This document shows, in pieces, positions 8,556-19,070 of a stretch of DNA of 64,000 bases. The stretch is from Cognatiluteimonas weifangensis (GTDB lineage: Bacteria > Pseudomonadota > Gammaproteobacteria > Xanthomonadales > Xanthomonadaceae). Location of the stretch: NCBI RefSeq assembly GCF_003416885.1, contig NZ_QVPD01000006.1, forward strand, positions 81,464 through 145,463, given 5' to 3'. Every line of letters begins with the position of its first letter. Positions within the stretch are counted from its first letter, which is position 1. The notes beneath the pieces were generated by a model, which was not told the DNA's origin, ran no database searches, and saw only the letters and a program-made list of their open reading frames with translations. A program made the translations under genes and the position numbers.

Positions 8556-9697
8556 CCATCAGAATTCCATTCAACAAGCCGTACATGACCGGCAGGGAAC
8601 TGGAGTACATCTCCAAGGCCCATTCCAACGGTCACCTTTCCGGCGATGGTGAGTTCACGCGTCGATGCCATGACTGGCTCAAGGAACAGACCGGGTGCGC
8701 CCGGACACTTCTGACGCATTCGTGCACCGGCGCCCTCGAGATGAGCGCGATGCTCGTCGGAGTCGGCCCGGGGGACGAAGTGATCATGCCGTCCTTCACC
8801 TTCGTATCCACGGCAAATGCGTTCGTGCTCCGCGGCGCGGTACCGGTATTCGTGGATGTCCGGCCCGATACGCTCAACATCGATGAGTCCCTGATCGAAG
8901 CCGCGATCACCCCGCGAACGAAGGCGATTTGCGTCGTCCATTACGCGGGCGTTTCCTGCGAGATGGACGTCATCATGGCGCTGGCACGCAAGCATGGGTT
9001 GCATGTTATCGAGGATGCGGCCCAGGGAATTCTCTCCACCTACCGGGGCCGCCCCCTTGGCGCCATCGGAACACTGGGAGCGTTGAGCTTTCACGAGACC
9101 AAGAACGTGATTTCCGGAGAAGGCGGTGCGCTGTTGATCAACGATCCGGCTTTGTCGGAGCGCGCCGAAATCATTCGCGAAAAGGGCACCAACCGCAGCA
9201 AGTTCTTCCGCGGACAGGTGGACAAGTACACCTGGGTGGACATGGGGTCATCGTACCTGCCGGGCGAGATCATCGCCGCGTTCCTCACGGCGCAACTGGA
9301 GCAGGCCCACGAGATCACTGCGCGGCGCCTGGCCATCTGGGACCGGTACCACGAATGGGCCGCCCCGTTTGAAAGCGATGGCCTGTTGCGGAGGCCGGTG
9401 GTGCCGATGGAATGCGTCCACAACGCGCATATGTACTACCTGTTGCTCCCCTCGCTTTCGGCACGGACGAAATTCATAGAGTCGCTGAGAGACAAGGGCA
9501 TCGGCTCCGTGTTTCACTACATTCCGTTGCACAGTGCGCCCGCTGGCCGCCAGTTCGGCCGAACTCACGGAAACGCACTGCCGATCACCGACGACCTCAG
9601 CGATCGCCTGGCTCGCCTCCCGCTTTGGGTGGGGTTGGAGGATGTGATGGACGAAGTGTTGGACGCAGCATCATCGGCACTTGTGGCAGCACGTTGA
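8552..9697 (+). CDS. wecE: dTDP-4-amino-4,6-dideoxygalactose transaminase
   Basis: PLP aminotransferase of the DegT/DnrJ/EryC1 group, closest in form to WecE/RffA (381 residues). It would aminate dTDP-4-keto-6-deoxyglucose to dTDP-4-amino-4,6-dideoxygalactose (dTDP-Fuc4N). The start MTIRIPFNKPYMTGRELEYI and the SGDGEFTRRCHDWL stretch are WecE-like. FVDVRPDTLNID near residue 110, EDAAQGILSTYRGRPLG and the PLP lysine in SFHETKNVISGEGG (Lys184) are in place. The sugar-nucleotide precursor genes (rmlA/rmlB) are not in this window. Stop is followed by a 111-base gap and a new promoter. Confidence 0.88.
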   Translation: MTIRIPFNKPYMTGRELEYISKAHSNGHLSGDGEFTRRCHDWLKEQTGCARTLLTHSCTGALEMSAMLVGVGPGDEVIMPSFTFVSTANAFVLRGAVPVFVDVRPDTLNIDESLIEAAITPRTKAICVVHYAGVSCEMDVIMALARKHGLHVIEDAAQGILSTYRGRPLGAIGTLGALSFHETKNVISGEGGALLINDPALSERAEIIREKGTNRSKFFRGQVDKYTWVDMGSSYLPGEIIAAFLTAQLEQAHEITARRLAIWDRYHEWAAPFESDGLLRRPVVPMECVHNAHMYYLLLPSLSARTKFIESLRDKGIGSVFHYIPLHSAPAGRQFGRTHGNALPITDDLSDRLARLPLWVGLEDVMDEVLDAASSALVAAR

Positions 9698-9754
9698 CGC
9701 GTGGCCGAGTACCGTCGTGGCACCCCTGCCGATCCTACAGCCCTGGATCGGATC

Positions 9755-9783
9755 TTTCAGTCTCTGGGCCACAGAGGCATAAT
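9755..9783 (+). promoter_or_regulatory. Candidate sigma-70 promoter for the lipoprotein gene
   Basis: TTTCAG at 9755-9760 and CATAAT at 9778-9783 with a 17-base spacer, inside an A+T-rich patch unlike its surroundings. The gene start at 9809 follows with a TGGAG ribosome-binding site. The -35 box is weak. Sequence inspection only. Confidence 0.4.
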
Positions 9784-9808
9784 ATATTAACCAATACTGG
9801 AGTTTCCC

Positions 9809-10441
9809 ATGCGAGTCTGCCGTCCGCTATGCCTTGCAATATGTATGTCCTCTCTGGTCGCTCTGGGCGCGTGCAGCGGTGCCCCGGACTCCACACCGGC
9901 CGACGGTAACGGGCCCGTGGCTGCGTCTGAGACCGATGCACCTCCTGTTGCCCCTGAGATTAACGAAGCCCTTGTCCCGGAGCAGGTGAGCGTCTCGCTG
10001 AGTCTTGCAGGCAAACCGGTTTACCTTGAAGATGAAGACGCCTTGCTGCTGGGCATAACGATCGCCAACAACGGCCAAACCGACCTGATCGGAAGCGGCA
10101 GTAAGCCGGTGAATCTCGGGGCTTCTCTGTTGGGCCCTGACGGCGCGGGTACACCGCCCGGCGTACGTGATTTTGTAAGGGTGCCGCTGCCGTTGATCGC
10201 CAGGGGCACCGAGAAGACCGTGCGCATGAAGCTGCCGGCCAAGTCCCTGAATGGCCAGACGGTTCAAGTCCAACTGGTGCAGGAAGGCGTGGCCTGGTTT
10301 GATGCGTTCGGCCAAGCCCCGCTCAAGCTCGACGCCTATTCGCCATGCAACAATGCCTCCGGCGCACTTTGCAACAGTTCTGGCGAAACGGTAAGTGCCG
10401 CCAACGCCTCCGTCGAGCAGGCACCGCAAGAGCGACAGTAA
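9809..10441 (+). CDS. Hypothetical lipoprotein in the O-antigen locus
   Basis: I do not recognise the family. The 210-residue product has a type II signal peptide with a lipobox ending LGAC, so Cys22 should be lipidated. After a Pro/Ala-rich tether of about 30 residues comes a compact beta-rich domain (SVSLSLAGKPVYLEDEDALL, then ITIANNGQTDLIGSGSKPVNLG) that reads like an immunoglobulin-type fold with a conserved VPLPLIARGTEKTVRMKLPA segment. The C-terminal tail is low complexity and carries two cysteines near CNNASGALCN. It is the last plus-strand gene before the convergent minus-strand operon. Its first half resembles accessory domains seen in proteins of polysaccharide loci, but no function should be assumed. 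Confidence 0.7.
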   Translation: MRVCRPLCLAICMSSLVALGACSGAPDSTPADGNGPVAASETDAPPVAPEINEALVPEQVSVSLSLAGKPVYLEDEDALLLGITIANNGQTDLIGSGSKPVNLGASLLGPDGAGTPPGVRDFVRVPLPLIARGTEKTVRMKLPAKSLNGQTVQVQLVQEGVAWFDAFGQAPLKLDAYSPCNNASGALCNSSGETVSAANASVEQAPQERQ

Positions 10442-10464
10442 GCGCATACCCACGCATCAGTTCA

Positions 10465-10477
10465 CCCCCCCCCCCCC
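10465..10477. repeat. Homopolymer tract of 13 C
   Basis: An uninterrupted run of 13 cytosines lies between the stops of two convergent genes (10441 and 10559). The 117-base gap has no obvious terminator hairpin. Tracts of this length are prone to slippage in vivo and to error in sequencing; here it is not inside a coding region. Confidence 0.9.
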
Positions 10478-10558
10478 GGATCTGCCAGTCGGCGATCCGG
10501 GGATTGGTGTACTTCCGCCCACTATCGCTTGGACCATTCCAACCTGCGAGTGGATTTA

Positions 10559-12859
10559 TCAGTCGACGTCGAGGGATGCGAACATGAATCCCAGGCGCCG
10601 GGGGTCGGGCTGATCCGGCTCGAACCGGGCAGAACTGAAGTCCACGGTCGCCAACTCGCCATCGAAATCGGGGAAGTAGTAGGCAACGGTGGTTTTGTCG
10701 ATCCGCTCTGTCCTGGCGGGTCGATAGGACCCATTCAATGTGACCGTGGGTACGTTCCCCGCGGGGAAACCGCCGCGCAAGACCAGCCTCGTGATCCGCC
10801 TCTTTCCCACGCAACCGGAAAACGCTATCCGGGCATCGGGCTGCGTCCACCTGAAATAGTTCTGCTCGAGATCGTAGAATCCCGTCGCTTCATGGCCCGA
10901 CAGATTCCCGTTTGCCCTGATCACGCTGTCCACAAGGTGCACGCCGTAATCACCATTGATCCGGAAGCTCAATTTCCGGCTATCCCCCGGTGGCACCGTC
11001 GATTTTTTCGCCTCCAGCGTTACCCGGGTTTCGCCAGCGCCCAGAATGATTTGCTCGCACACTCGCCTGGGCGTCTGGGCTGCGACGTCTATCGAGTTCG
11101 ACGTGTCTCCATGGGCCACCTTCAGCTGGTCGTCGAACAGCGACGTTGCGGTGAAGGACAGGATCGCCTTCTTGCCGGCCAATTGCTCCCTGTTGAAGAC
11201 ATGGAATATCGCATTGCCATCCGTCCAGTTATATGACTTGCCATCGCCGTACATTTCCCGGTCATAGGTGACGTCCAGCACGACGCCAAGCTCTGGTGGG
11301 GTCGTGCTGACCGGGTTGACTCGGTGGTTCGAGACCTCCACCAGCTGGATTTCGCCTGCTGCAACACCGTATTCCATGGCAAGCTCGGAAAGCTCTTCAT
11401 ACCGTGGAGTCGGCACATACTGGTTGTAACCGGTTTTGACTTTCGCTCTCGCGGGATCAGGATTGGGGATAACTTCCGAAACCAGGACGTATGTTCTGTT
11501 GTTGCCCTTCGACCTCCAGGTGTTGATGGTCTTGTCGAAATATCCAAGCGCTCCGGTCCGGGCGTAGATGTTGTCGCCGACGATTGCAACGAGACCGTAT
11601 TCTTCCGACTGCGTCGCCAGTTCGACCGCCCTGAAATCGTCCCTGAAGCTTCCGATTCTGGCAGCCGAGTCATGCCGCATCTGCCGATATTCGGCCGCGC
11701 CCAGGTATTGATAAACCCCCAGGACGCAAATGACGGCGAACAGCAGAAAGGTACGGATTGAAAACCAGGTGTTGTCGGGCACTAGCGACTTGGCCGCGAC
11801 GGCAAGCAGCATGATGAACCCTGCGTAAGGGATATACAGGAAGTAAGGGTTCGGAAACGCTTGCCGCGCACTCAGCGAATAGATGCCGGTCATTCCAAGC
11901 AGGAGGAATGAGGACAACAGCAACTCCGGCAGGGATACAAGTCGCTTCTTCCAGCCGTAAGCCAGGCCCGTCAGCACAAGGACGATAAAAATGCTGTTCA
12001 TCCAACGGCTGTCGCCAAGCAGGCTGAGCAGGTTCTGCGACAGGTTGCTCAGGACATGGATGGCGTCCAACTTGATGGTGGTGCCGACATAAGCCGAATC
12101 CGGCGCAAACGAGATGATTACGAGGTTGACGGCGATGGGGATGCTCAATGCCATGACATAAACCGCGGCGGCTCGAACGTCCTTTCGCGCCATGTAGTGT
12201 GCGATCGCCAGGGGTGGCAGGATCACAACCGCACCGTAGTTTCCAATGGCAACGACCGCATAGGCTGCATAAATCCCGATTACGGCCCAGCGTGGAAGGG
12301 CGATGCGGTCGGAAGCGACAAGGCATAGCGCCAGGAATATCGTAAGCAGGTTTACGGACGACGATCCTATCCACAGCGAAAGCGCGTAAGTCCCGGAGTC
12401 CAGGTTGAGCGCGAGTGCAAACAGGCTCGAGAACATGATCGCGGGGACTGCACCGACGCGTAGAACGCGCACCAGAACCAGGAACAGGAGAAATGAATTC
12501 AGCGCGTGGGCAATGAGGTTCAGGATCAGATGGGCGCCGACATTCTCCGATACCAGATTGACCTGGAGCAGGCGCGCAATCGGCAGTACTCCCGGGAACC
12601 GGTGCGATGTTTCCCACTGCTGCCGGTATTGATCCTCCACGGATTCCGCTGCCTCGGCCATGCCCTCCGGTGTCAGCAAGCCCCCATCCACGTAACTTGC
12701 CCCGATGATCCAGGCATCATCCATGTGATAGTCGTAGCTGGCGAAGCGGTAGTTCGCAGCGAACGCCAGCCCCAGGAAGAACGTCAGGAGCAGAAGGCCC
12801 CATCGGCTTCTCATAGGGTGCAGCACCGAAATGTTCATGAGCGCCCGTTCCGATTTCAT
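10559..12859 (-). CDS. Large polytopic membrane protein, possible GT-C-like glycosyltransferase with C-terminal beta-rich domain
   Basis: About 766 residues if translation begins at the ATG at 12859; in-frame ATG codons at 12838 and 12811 are alternatives, the one at 12838 having a weak GGAACGG site. The first half has about ten hydrophobic helices. The first loop after helix 1 reads YDYHMDDAWIIGASY, and paired acidic residues in the first periplasmic loop are a feature of GT-C enzymes that use lipid-phosphate sugars. The second half (from about residue 400) is soluble and mostly beta, with segments such as KSYNWTDGNAIFHVFNREQL. No database family is recognised with certainty. It is the last gene of the minus-strand operon. 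If GT-C is right, it could be the periplasmic transferase for the sugar flipped by the SMR-like pair; this is inference. Confidence 0.6.
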   Translation of the reverse strand: MKSERALMNISVLHPMRSRWGLLLLTFFLGLAFAANYRFASYDYHMDDAWIIGASYVDGGLLTPEGMAEAAESVEDQYRQQWETSHRFPGVLPIARLLQVNLVSENVGAHLILNLIAHALNSFLLFLVLVRVLRVGAVPAIMFSSLFALALNLDSGTYALSLWIGSSSVNLLTIFLALCLVASDRIALPRWAVIGIYAAYAVVAIGNYGAVVILPPLAIAHYMARKDVRAAAVYVMALSIPIAVNLVIISFAPDSAYVGTTIKLDAIHVLSNLSQNLLSLLGDSRWMNSIFIVLVLTGLAYGWKKRLVSLPELLLSSFLLLGMTGIYSLSARQAFPNPYFLYIPYAGFIMLLAVAAKSLVPDNTWFSIRTFLLFAVICVLGVYQYLGAAEYRQMRHDSAARIGSFRDDFRAVELATQSEEYGLVAIVGDNIYARTGALGYFDKTINTWRSKGNNRTYVLVSEVIPNPDPARAKVKTGYNQYVPTPRYEELSELAMEYGVAAGEIQLVEVSNHRVNPVSTTPPELGVVLDVTYDREMYGDGKSYNWTDGNAIFHVFNREQLAGKKAILSFTATSLFDDQLKVAHGDTSNSIDVAAQTPRRVCEQIILGAGETRVTLEAKKSTVPPGDSRKLSFRINGDYGVHLVDSVIRANGNLSGHEATGFYDLEQNYFRWTQPDARIAFSGCVGKRRITRLVLRGGFPAGNVPTVTLNGSYRPARTERIDKTTVAYYFPDFDGELATVDFSSARFEPDQPDPRRLGFMFASLDVD

Positions 12860-13003
12860 GGATGTCTCTGTGACTGGGAGATCTGTGAGGCCGAGCATCG
12901 GGACGGGCCCGAAACACCGCCCTCCACGGGAGAGCAGCAAGCCTCCCGCGCAGTCGCGTTCAATTGACGAAGCGCCGACCTGTGCAGCGGCTCACCGCAC
13001 CTG

Positions 13004-13672
13004 TCAATCCATCTCCGGTACAGCCAGGTAATCCCACACTTCCTGCCGGCGGGAACTTTCTGCAAACTCGGTCGCCCCGAGAGGGGTTCTGTTTATGTCC
13101 ATGACCTGGTAGCCAATCCCGGTCAGGAATGCATGGACCGCCAGCGGATCCACGTTGTATGCCGCGTACGAATTGGCTCCGAACTCGAAGCTTATGAAGG
13201 GGCGCCACTTCCGAAGGATGCGCTCGGCACCGCGCAACACTCCCCACTCCCCTCCCTCCGTGTCGATTTTTATATATCGTACCGGCAACGAGTTGTCGAT
13301 GACGTCGTCCAGCCTCCGGACCTCGACCTTCGTCCGTTCCACCCGGGTCTCCGAATCGAATATGCGTTCCTTCAGCCCGGAATACTCCAGTGCATCCACG
13401 GCAATCACGAACTCCGCCGTCTCATCCTTCTGCCCGAGAGCCAGGGCCTGGACGCTTACATTCGCGATGCGCTCCTCTGCCAGTGTCTGCCGCAGCTTCT
13501 CCGCCATAACCTGGAGGGGCTCGAACGCATAGACGTGGCCCTGGGCCCCGATGCGCCTGGACATGGGAATGGTGTGGCGGCCGCGATGAGCGCCAACGTC
13601 GATGCAGATTGAACCATCCTGCAAGATTTCCTGATAGAACCCTTCGAGAAGTCCTTCGAAATCAGTAGGCAC
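13004..13672 (-). CDS. FkbM family methyltransferase
   Basis: SAM-dependent O-methyltransferase of the FkbM group, 222 residues from a GTG start at 13672. The SAM-binding motif is ICIDVGAHRGRHTIPM, followed by YAFEPLQVMAEKLRQTL, and the family-typical pair RLDDVIDNS ... YIKIDTEGGEWGVLRGA. The open frame extends further upstream into the preceding gene, but a GGAG site seven bases before the GTG at 13672 and the family length favour this start. A second GTG two codons earlier is possible. It probably methylates a sugar hydroxyl of the O-chain. Confidence 0.85.
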   Translation of the reverse strand: MPTDFEGLLEGFYQEILQDGSICIDVGAHRGRHTIPMSRRIGAQGHVYAFEPLQVMAEKLRQTLAEERIANVSVQALALGQKDETAEFVIAVDALEYSGLKERIFDSETRVERTKVEVRRLDDVIDNSLPVRYIKIDTEGGEWGVLRGAERILRKWRPFISFEFGANSYAAYNVDPLAVHAFLTGIGYQVMDINRTPLGATEFAESSRRQEVWDYLAVPEMD

Positions 13673-13712
13673 GTGCACTCTCCGATTAGTCCCAATCCCG
13701 ACCGCAACCGAT

Positions 13713-16109
13713 CTACCTGCGCGCCCGATCCGTAACGCCAATCTCTGCCAACACCTGGTCGCCCAGCACGTCCCACGAAAACCTGCGTTCCACGTGCCGC
13801 CGAGCCGCGCGGGCCTTTGCCTGCCGCTCGGCCGGGTTGGCCACCAAGGCTTGGGACAACGCGCCTTCAAACCCTTCACCCGTATACAGCCAGGCCATGG
13901 AGGTGTCGATGTCCGAGCCTCTCGCGCCGAATTCGGAGGTGACGACTCCTACGCCTGACGCCATGTAGTCCAGCAACTTCAGGTTGCTGCCCCCGCCGGA
14001 CCGCATCGGATTCAGCGCGACCGTCGCCATGCCAAGCAGCACGTCCTTTTCTTCATCGTCGACCACCCCGACGAGATGCACATTTGCGGGCAGTTGACGC
14101 GACTCGATTGCCTTGCAGGCGCTTCCGATAATGATGAAGTCGACTTGTTCAAAGTGGTCGGCGACGGCAATTACATCTTCGACCGCCTCCAGGTTGGGGC
14201 CATGCCAGCTCGCCAGCATCACCGCAACCGGTCGATGTTCCATTCCCATGCGATGGCGCAACGCCGCGCGGTCCCTTTCCTCGACGAAGGTGATCGATTC
14301 AAGATCCGCCCCGTTCGGCAACATCAGAAAACGGGCGTCGTCCACCCCGTAGGTCTGCTTCAGCCTGTCCCGATCCGGCTCCGACACGGCAATCACACGA
14401 GCGGCGCGTCGACACATTTCCGCTTCGACTTCCTCTACCACCGCTACCATCCTGCGGCCCTCTTCGGTAGCGGGCAGCATGGTTGATTTCATGGAAGCTT
14501 CGTGGTTATGCGCCTCGTACCACAACTCGGGCAGTTGCAGGCCATCGAGTACAGGCAGGGTGTATGGATGCTCGAGGATGCACAGGTCGGCGTCCTCGAG
14601 CGCTTCCGCGCACGCGTCGCGATAAGAGCCGGCAAGTTCAGGCTTCATCGCGAAAATCACGTCGGTTACCGGGGTCCAGTCCAATGCACGCGATGCCTCC
14701 ACTTCATATTGCGCATGCTTTCTCGATCTGGGAACACGCACTTCGTACATGCCTTCGGCGATCAATTGCCTGGATGGGCTGTCCTCCGGGCCAACGGAAG
14801 ACACCACTGTAAGGTCATGGACCCGTGCTATGCGTCGCCACAGGTGGTAAATCCGGCACTGTCCTCCACCCACGGGAGGATAAATGGGGAACGTACTCAG
14901 GACCACGACTTTCTTTCGCTTGGTGGACGCAGCCATCTCAACCATCTTGTCATCCATTGGCAATAGACTCGCTACGGCCTTTTCCCAGGTTACGCTCGCA
15001 ATATCCCGGCTGCCCTGCTCGCCCAATGCCACGCATAGTTCGCGGTCTCGGGCCAGCTGTTCGATGCAACGGGCCAATGATTCAGGGCTTGGATCCGCCA
15101 CCAGGCCATTCTCGCCATGGCGGATGAATTCCAGCGGCCCTCCGGCGTCGGAGGTGGTAACAACCGGCTTGCCGCTACGCATTGCCTCCATGGTGATGTA
15201 CCCGAGATCCTCGTCATAGGGCGTGAACAGTACGGCTCTTGCGCCCGAATAGAGTTCGCTTAACCGCTGGTTGTCGACGTATCCCAGAAATTCGATGCGC
15301 GGATCACCTTTCGCCAATGCACGCAAGCGTGCGTCTTCGGGACCGGTCCCGGCGATTTTCAACCTGGCATTGACATTCCCGACCATCCGGAACGCACGCA
15401 CGATGAGATCGATCCGCTTGGGGGCATCCAGGCGGCTGGCGGTGAAGAAGTACTCATAAGGACCGTTGTCGCGCGTCTCCAGGCCGGAAGGTGGATAAGC
15501 GACCACGGCGGACACGTCCTGTGGAAAGTAGTCGCTGCGGGTAGCCACCACTTTCGAGATCGCGGCATGGCGTGCGATGGCACCTTTCCTCAGGGCATAC
15601 GCATCAAGGTAGTGGACGATCTCGCGCGTCAGTGGTCCCGGAAACTGGAACCCGGGCCTGCATTCCGGATCCTCGCGCAGTTCGAATACCGAACTGAAAA
15701 ACTCGCTCAACTGCTGGGGGTTCTCGAGCGGATCCCGCATGCGTCGGCGCAGTTCGAGCAGCCTTGCCGGCAATGCGGCCGGCGGATCCACGGGAAGGCC
15801 GAAAAGGTGATAGGTGTCGTAGAGACCACGCAGGCAATGGAGCATGTAGCAGACATGGTTGGGATGGCTGACCATCCATGCCGGATACTTCGTCGAAATA
15901 ACCAGGTCGAAACGCGAAACATCGAGCTCGGAAAAAGCCCGGTAGCTTTCCATCAACGCCCAGAAATCCCCTTCCGGCGAGGCAAGCGTGACCAGCGTGG
16001 CCTCATGGGAGGTTCCACGATTGAGATGGTCGAGCAAACCCGCGTACAGGTTCTCGGCCCCACCCCTCACCGCCGGAACCGAGCTCGGAGCGACGACACC
16101 GATTCTCAC
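13713..16109 (-). CDS. Tandem two-domain GT4 glycosyltransferase
   Basis: A 798-residue fusion of two GT-B fold, GT4-family glycosyltransferases. The first half begins MRIGVVAPSSVPAVRGGAEN and has ASRLDAPKRIDLIVRAF, FLGYVDNQRLSELYSGARAVLF and the donor-binding PYDEDLGYITMEAMRSGKP. A charged linker near residues 390-400 is followed by a second start-like segment, VVVLSTFPIYPPVGGGQ, and a second catalytic region with VSEPDRDRLKQTYGV, LPNGADL and GGGSNLKLLDYMASGVGVV. Each half looks complete, so the protein could add two sugars in turn. It lies 16 bases after the previous GT4 stop. Acceptor and linkage unknown. Confidence 0.88.
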   Translation of the reverse strand: MRIGVVAPSSVPAVRGGAENLYAGLLDHLNRGTSHEATLVTLASPEGDFWALMESYRAFSELDVSRFDLVISTKYPAWMVSHPNHVCYMLHCLRGLYDTYHLFGLPVDPPAALPARLLELRRRMRDPLENPQQLSEFFSSVFELREDPECRPGFQFPGPLTREIVHYLDAYALRKGAIARHAAISKVVATRSDYFPQDVSAVVAYPPSGLETRDNGPYEYFFTASRLDAPKRIDLIVRAFRMVGNVNARLKIAGTGPEDARLRALAKGDPRIEFLGYVDNQRLSELYSGARAVLFTPYDEDLGYITMEAMRSGKPVVTTSDAGGPLEFIRHGENGLVADPSPESLARCIEQLARDRELCVALGEQGSRDIASVTWEKAVASLLPMDDKMVEMAASTKRKKVVVLSTFPIYPPVGGGQCRIYHLWRRIARVHDLTVVSSVGPEDSPSRQLIAEGMYEVRVPRSRKHAQYEVEASRALDWTPVTDVIFAMKPELAGSYRDACAEALEDADLCILEHPYTLPVLDGLQLPELWYEAHNHEASMKSTMLPATEEGRRMVAVVEEVEAEMCRRAARVIAVSEPDRDRLKQTYGVDDARFLMLPNGADLESITFVEERDRAALRHRMGMEHRPVAVMLASWHGPNLEAVEDVIAVADHFEQVDFIIIGSACKAIESRQLPANVHLVGVVDDEEKDVLLGMATVALNPMRSGGGSNLKLLDYMASGVGVVTSEFGARGSDIDTSMAWLYTGEGFEGALSQALVANPAERQAKARAARRHVERRFSWDVLGDQVLAEIGVTDRARR

Positions 16110-16125
16110 GAACTTCTTCCCGTTT

Positions 16126-17151
16126 TCATTTCAAAAGACGCTCGACAACAGGATCCCAGGATATGTCCATGTCGTCATAGGCAGCACGGCCGGCCTGGCC
16201 ATGCGCTGTCGCCAGTGCTTCCGATCGGCCGTAGCGATCAATCGCTTGTGCTATCACGTCCGCCACCGGCTCGACTACCTGTCCTGTTTCCCCGTGAACC
16301 ACGAATTCCAGGGGCCCGCCGGAATCGGTGCATGTGATGACGGGTTTTGACGCGAGCATGCTCTCCAGGGTTACGTATCCGTAGTCCTCGTCGTATGGTC
16401 CGAAGAAAATGGCCCTTGCCTTGGCGTAGTAGGAGCGCATTTCCCGGTCGCACACGTAGCCCAGCAAGCGTACTTTCGACTCGATCCCGAGCTCTGAAAT
16501 TCGCCTGTTGAGAGCGGCTGCAGCCCCACCCTCGCCGGCAATGAGAGCCACCATGGGCGAGCGCGTTTTCGCCATCGCTTCCACAAGCAGCATCTGTCGC
16601 TTCAACGGCTCGAGCCGGGAGGGGCTGAAAATGAACGGCAGCGACTCTTCACAACGGAACTGCTCCGCCGAAAACGGCGGGTGGTATATCGGCGCGGATG
16701 AAACGCCATTGTATTGCTGGAGCCGGGCACTCACCCTCTTGGCGATGGTGAATCTCCGGGGGATTCGCAGCAGGGCATCCGTGTCTTGCTGGATCACTCG
16801 TTTGCGAACGGCCTTGTCCTTGCCGCTGGCTCCTTTTTCGTCCCAGAGTTCGTAGTACGCACGGTGCTGGTGCAGGAGCCATAGGACGGAGTCAGGATGC
16901 TGCGCATAGAAGCAGGGAAACTTGAGGTGGATGACCTTGTCGACGTTCCCGGCACAGAACGAGGCAAGGTTGATTCGTCCCCACCAATCGGCGCTCTCCT
17001 CGATCGCGCTGGCCGGCGAGAAGCGAAATGGCGCCGTAAGTATGTCGGCTCGGTGTCCTTGCCGTTTGATGGCCGCGAGCAGGCCTTGCGCGAGGATCTC
17101 CCCCCCTCCCCTGACGAACGGAACCTGCACGCTGGTAATCAGGATGTTCAT
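16126..17151 (-). CDS. GT4 glycosyltransferase
   Basis: A 341-residue GT-B fold transferase. The start MNILITSVQVPFVRGGGEI is the usual N-terminal acceptor-domain strand. SPSRLEPLKRQMLLVEAM, LLGYVCDREMRSYYAKARAIFFGPYDEDYGYVTLESMLASKPVITC (read in parts) and GPLEFVVHGETG give the C-terminal nucleotide-sugar domain. It is closely related in layout to the first half of the tandem enzyme downstream, so the two probably arose by duplication. Cytoplasmic, O-chain assembly. Confidence 0.88.
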   Translation of the reverse strand: MNILITSVQVPFVRGGGEILAQGLLAAIKRQGHRADILTAPFRFSPASAIEESADWWGRINLASFCAGNVDKVIHLKFPCFYAQHPDSVLWLLHQHRAYYELWDEKGASGKDKAVRKRVIQQDTDALLRIPRRFTIAKRVSARLQQYNGVSSAPIYHPPFSAEQFRCEESLPFIFSPSRLEPLKRQMLLVEAMAKTRSPMVALIAGEGGAAAALNRRISELGIESKVRLLGYVCDREMRSYYAKARAIFFGPYDEDYGYVTLESMLASKPVITCTDSGGPLEFVVHGETGQVVEPVADVIAQAIDRYGRSEALATAHGQAGRAAYDDMDISWDPVVERLLK

Positions 17152-17184
17152 GCGCAGTTCGGGATTTGCTCTCGCAAGCTACCC

Positions 17185-19066
<1,882 letters not shown>

Positions 19067-19070
<4 letters not shown>

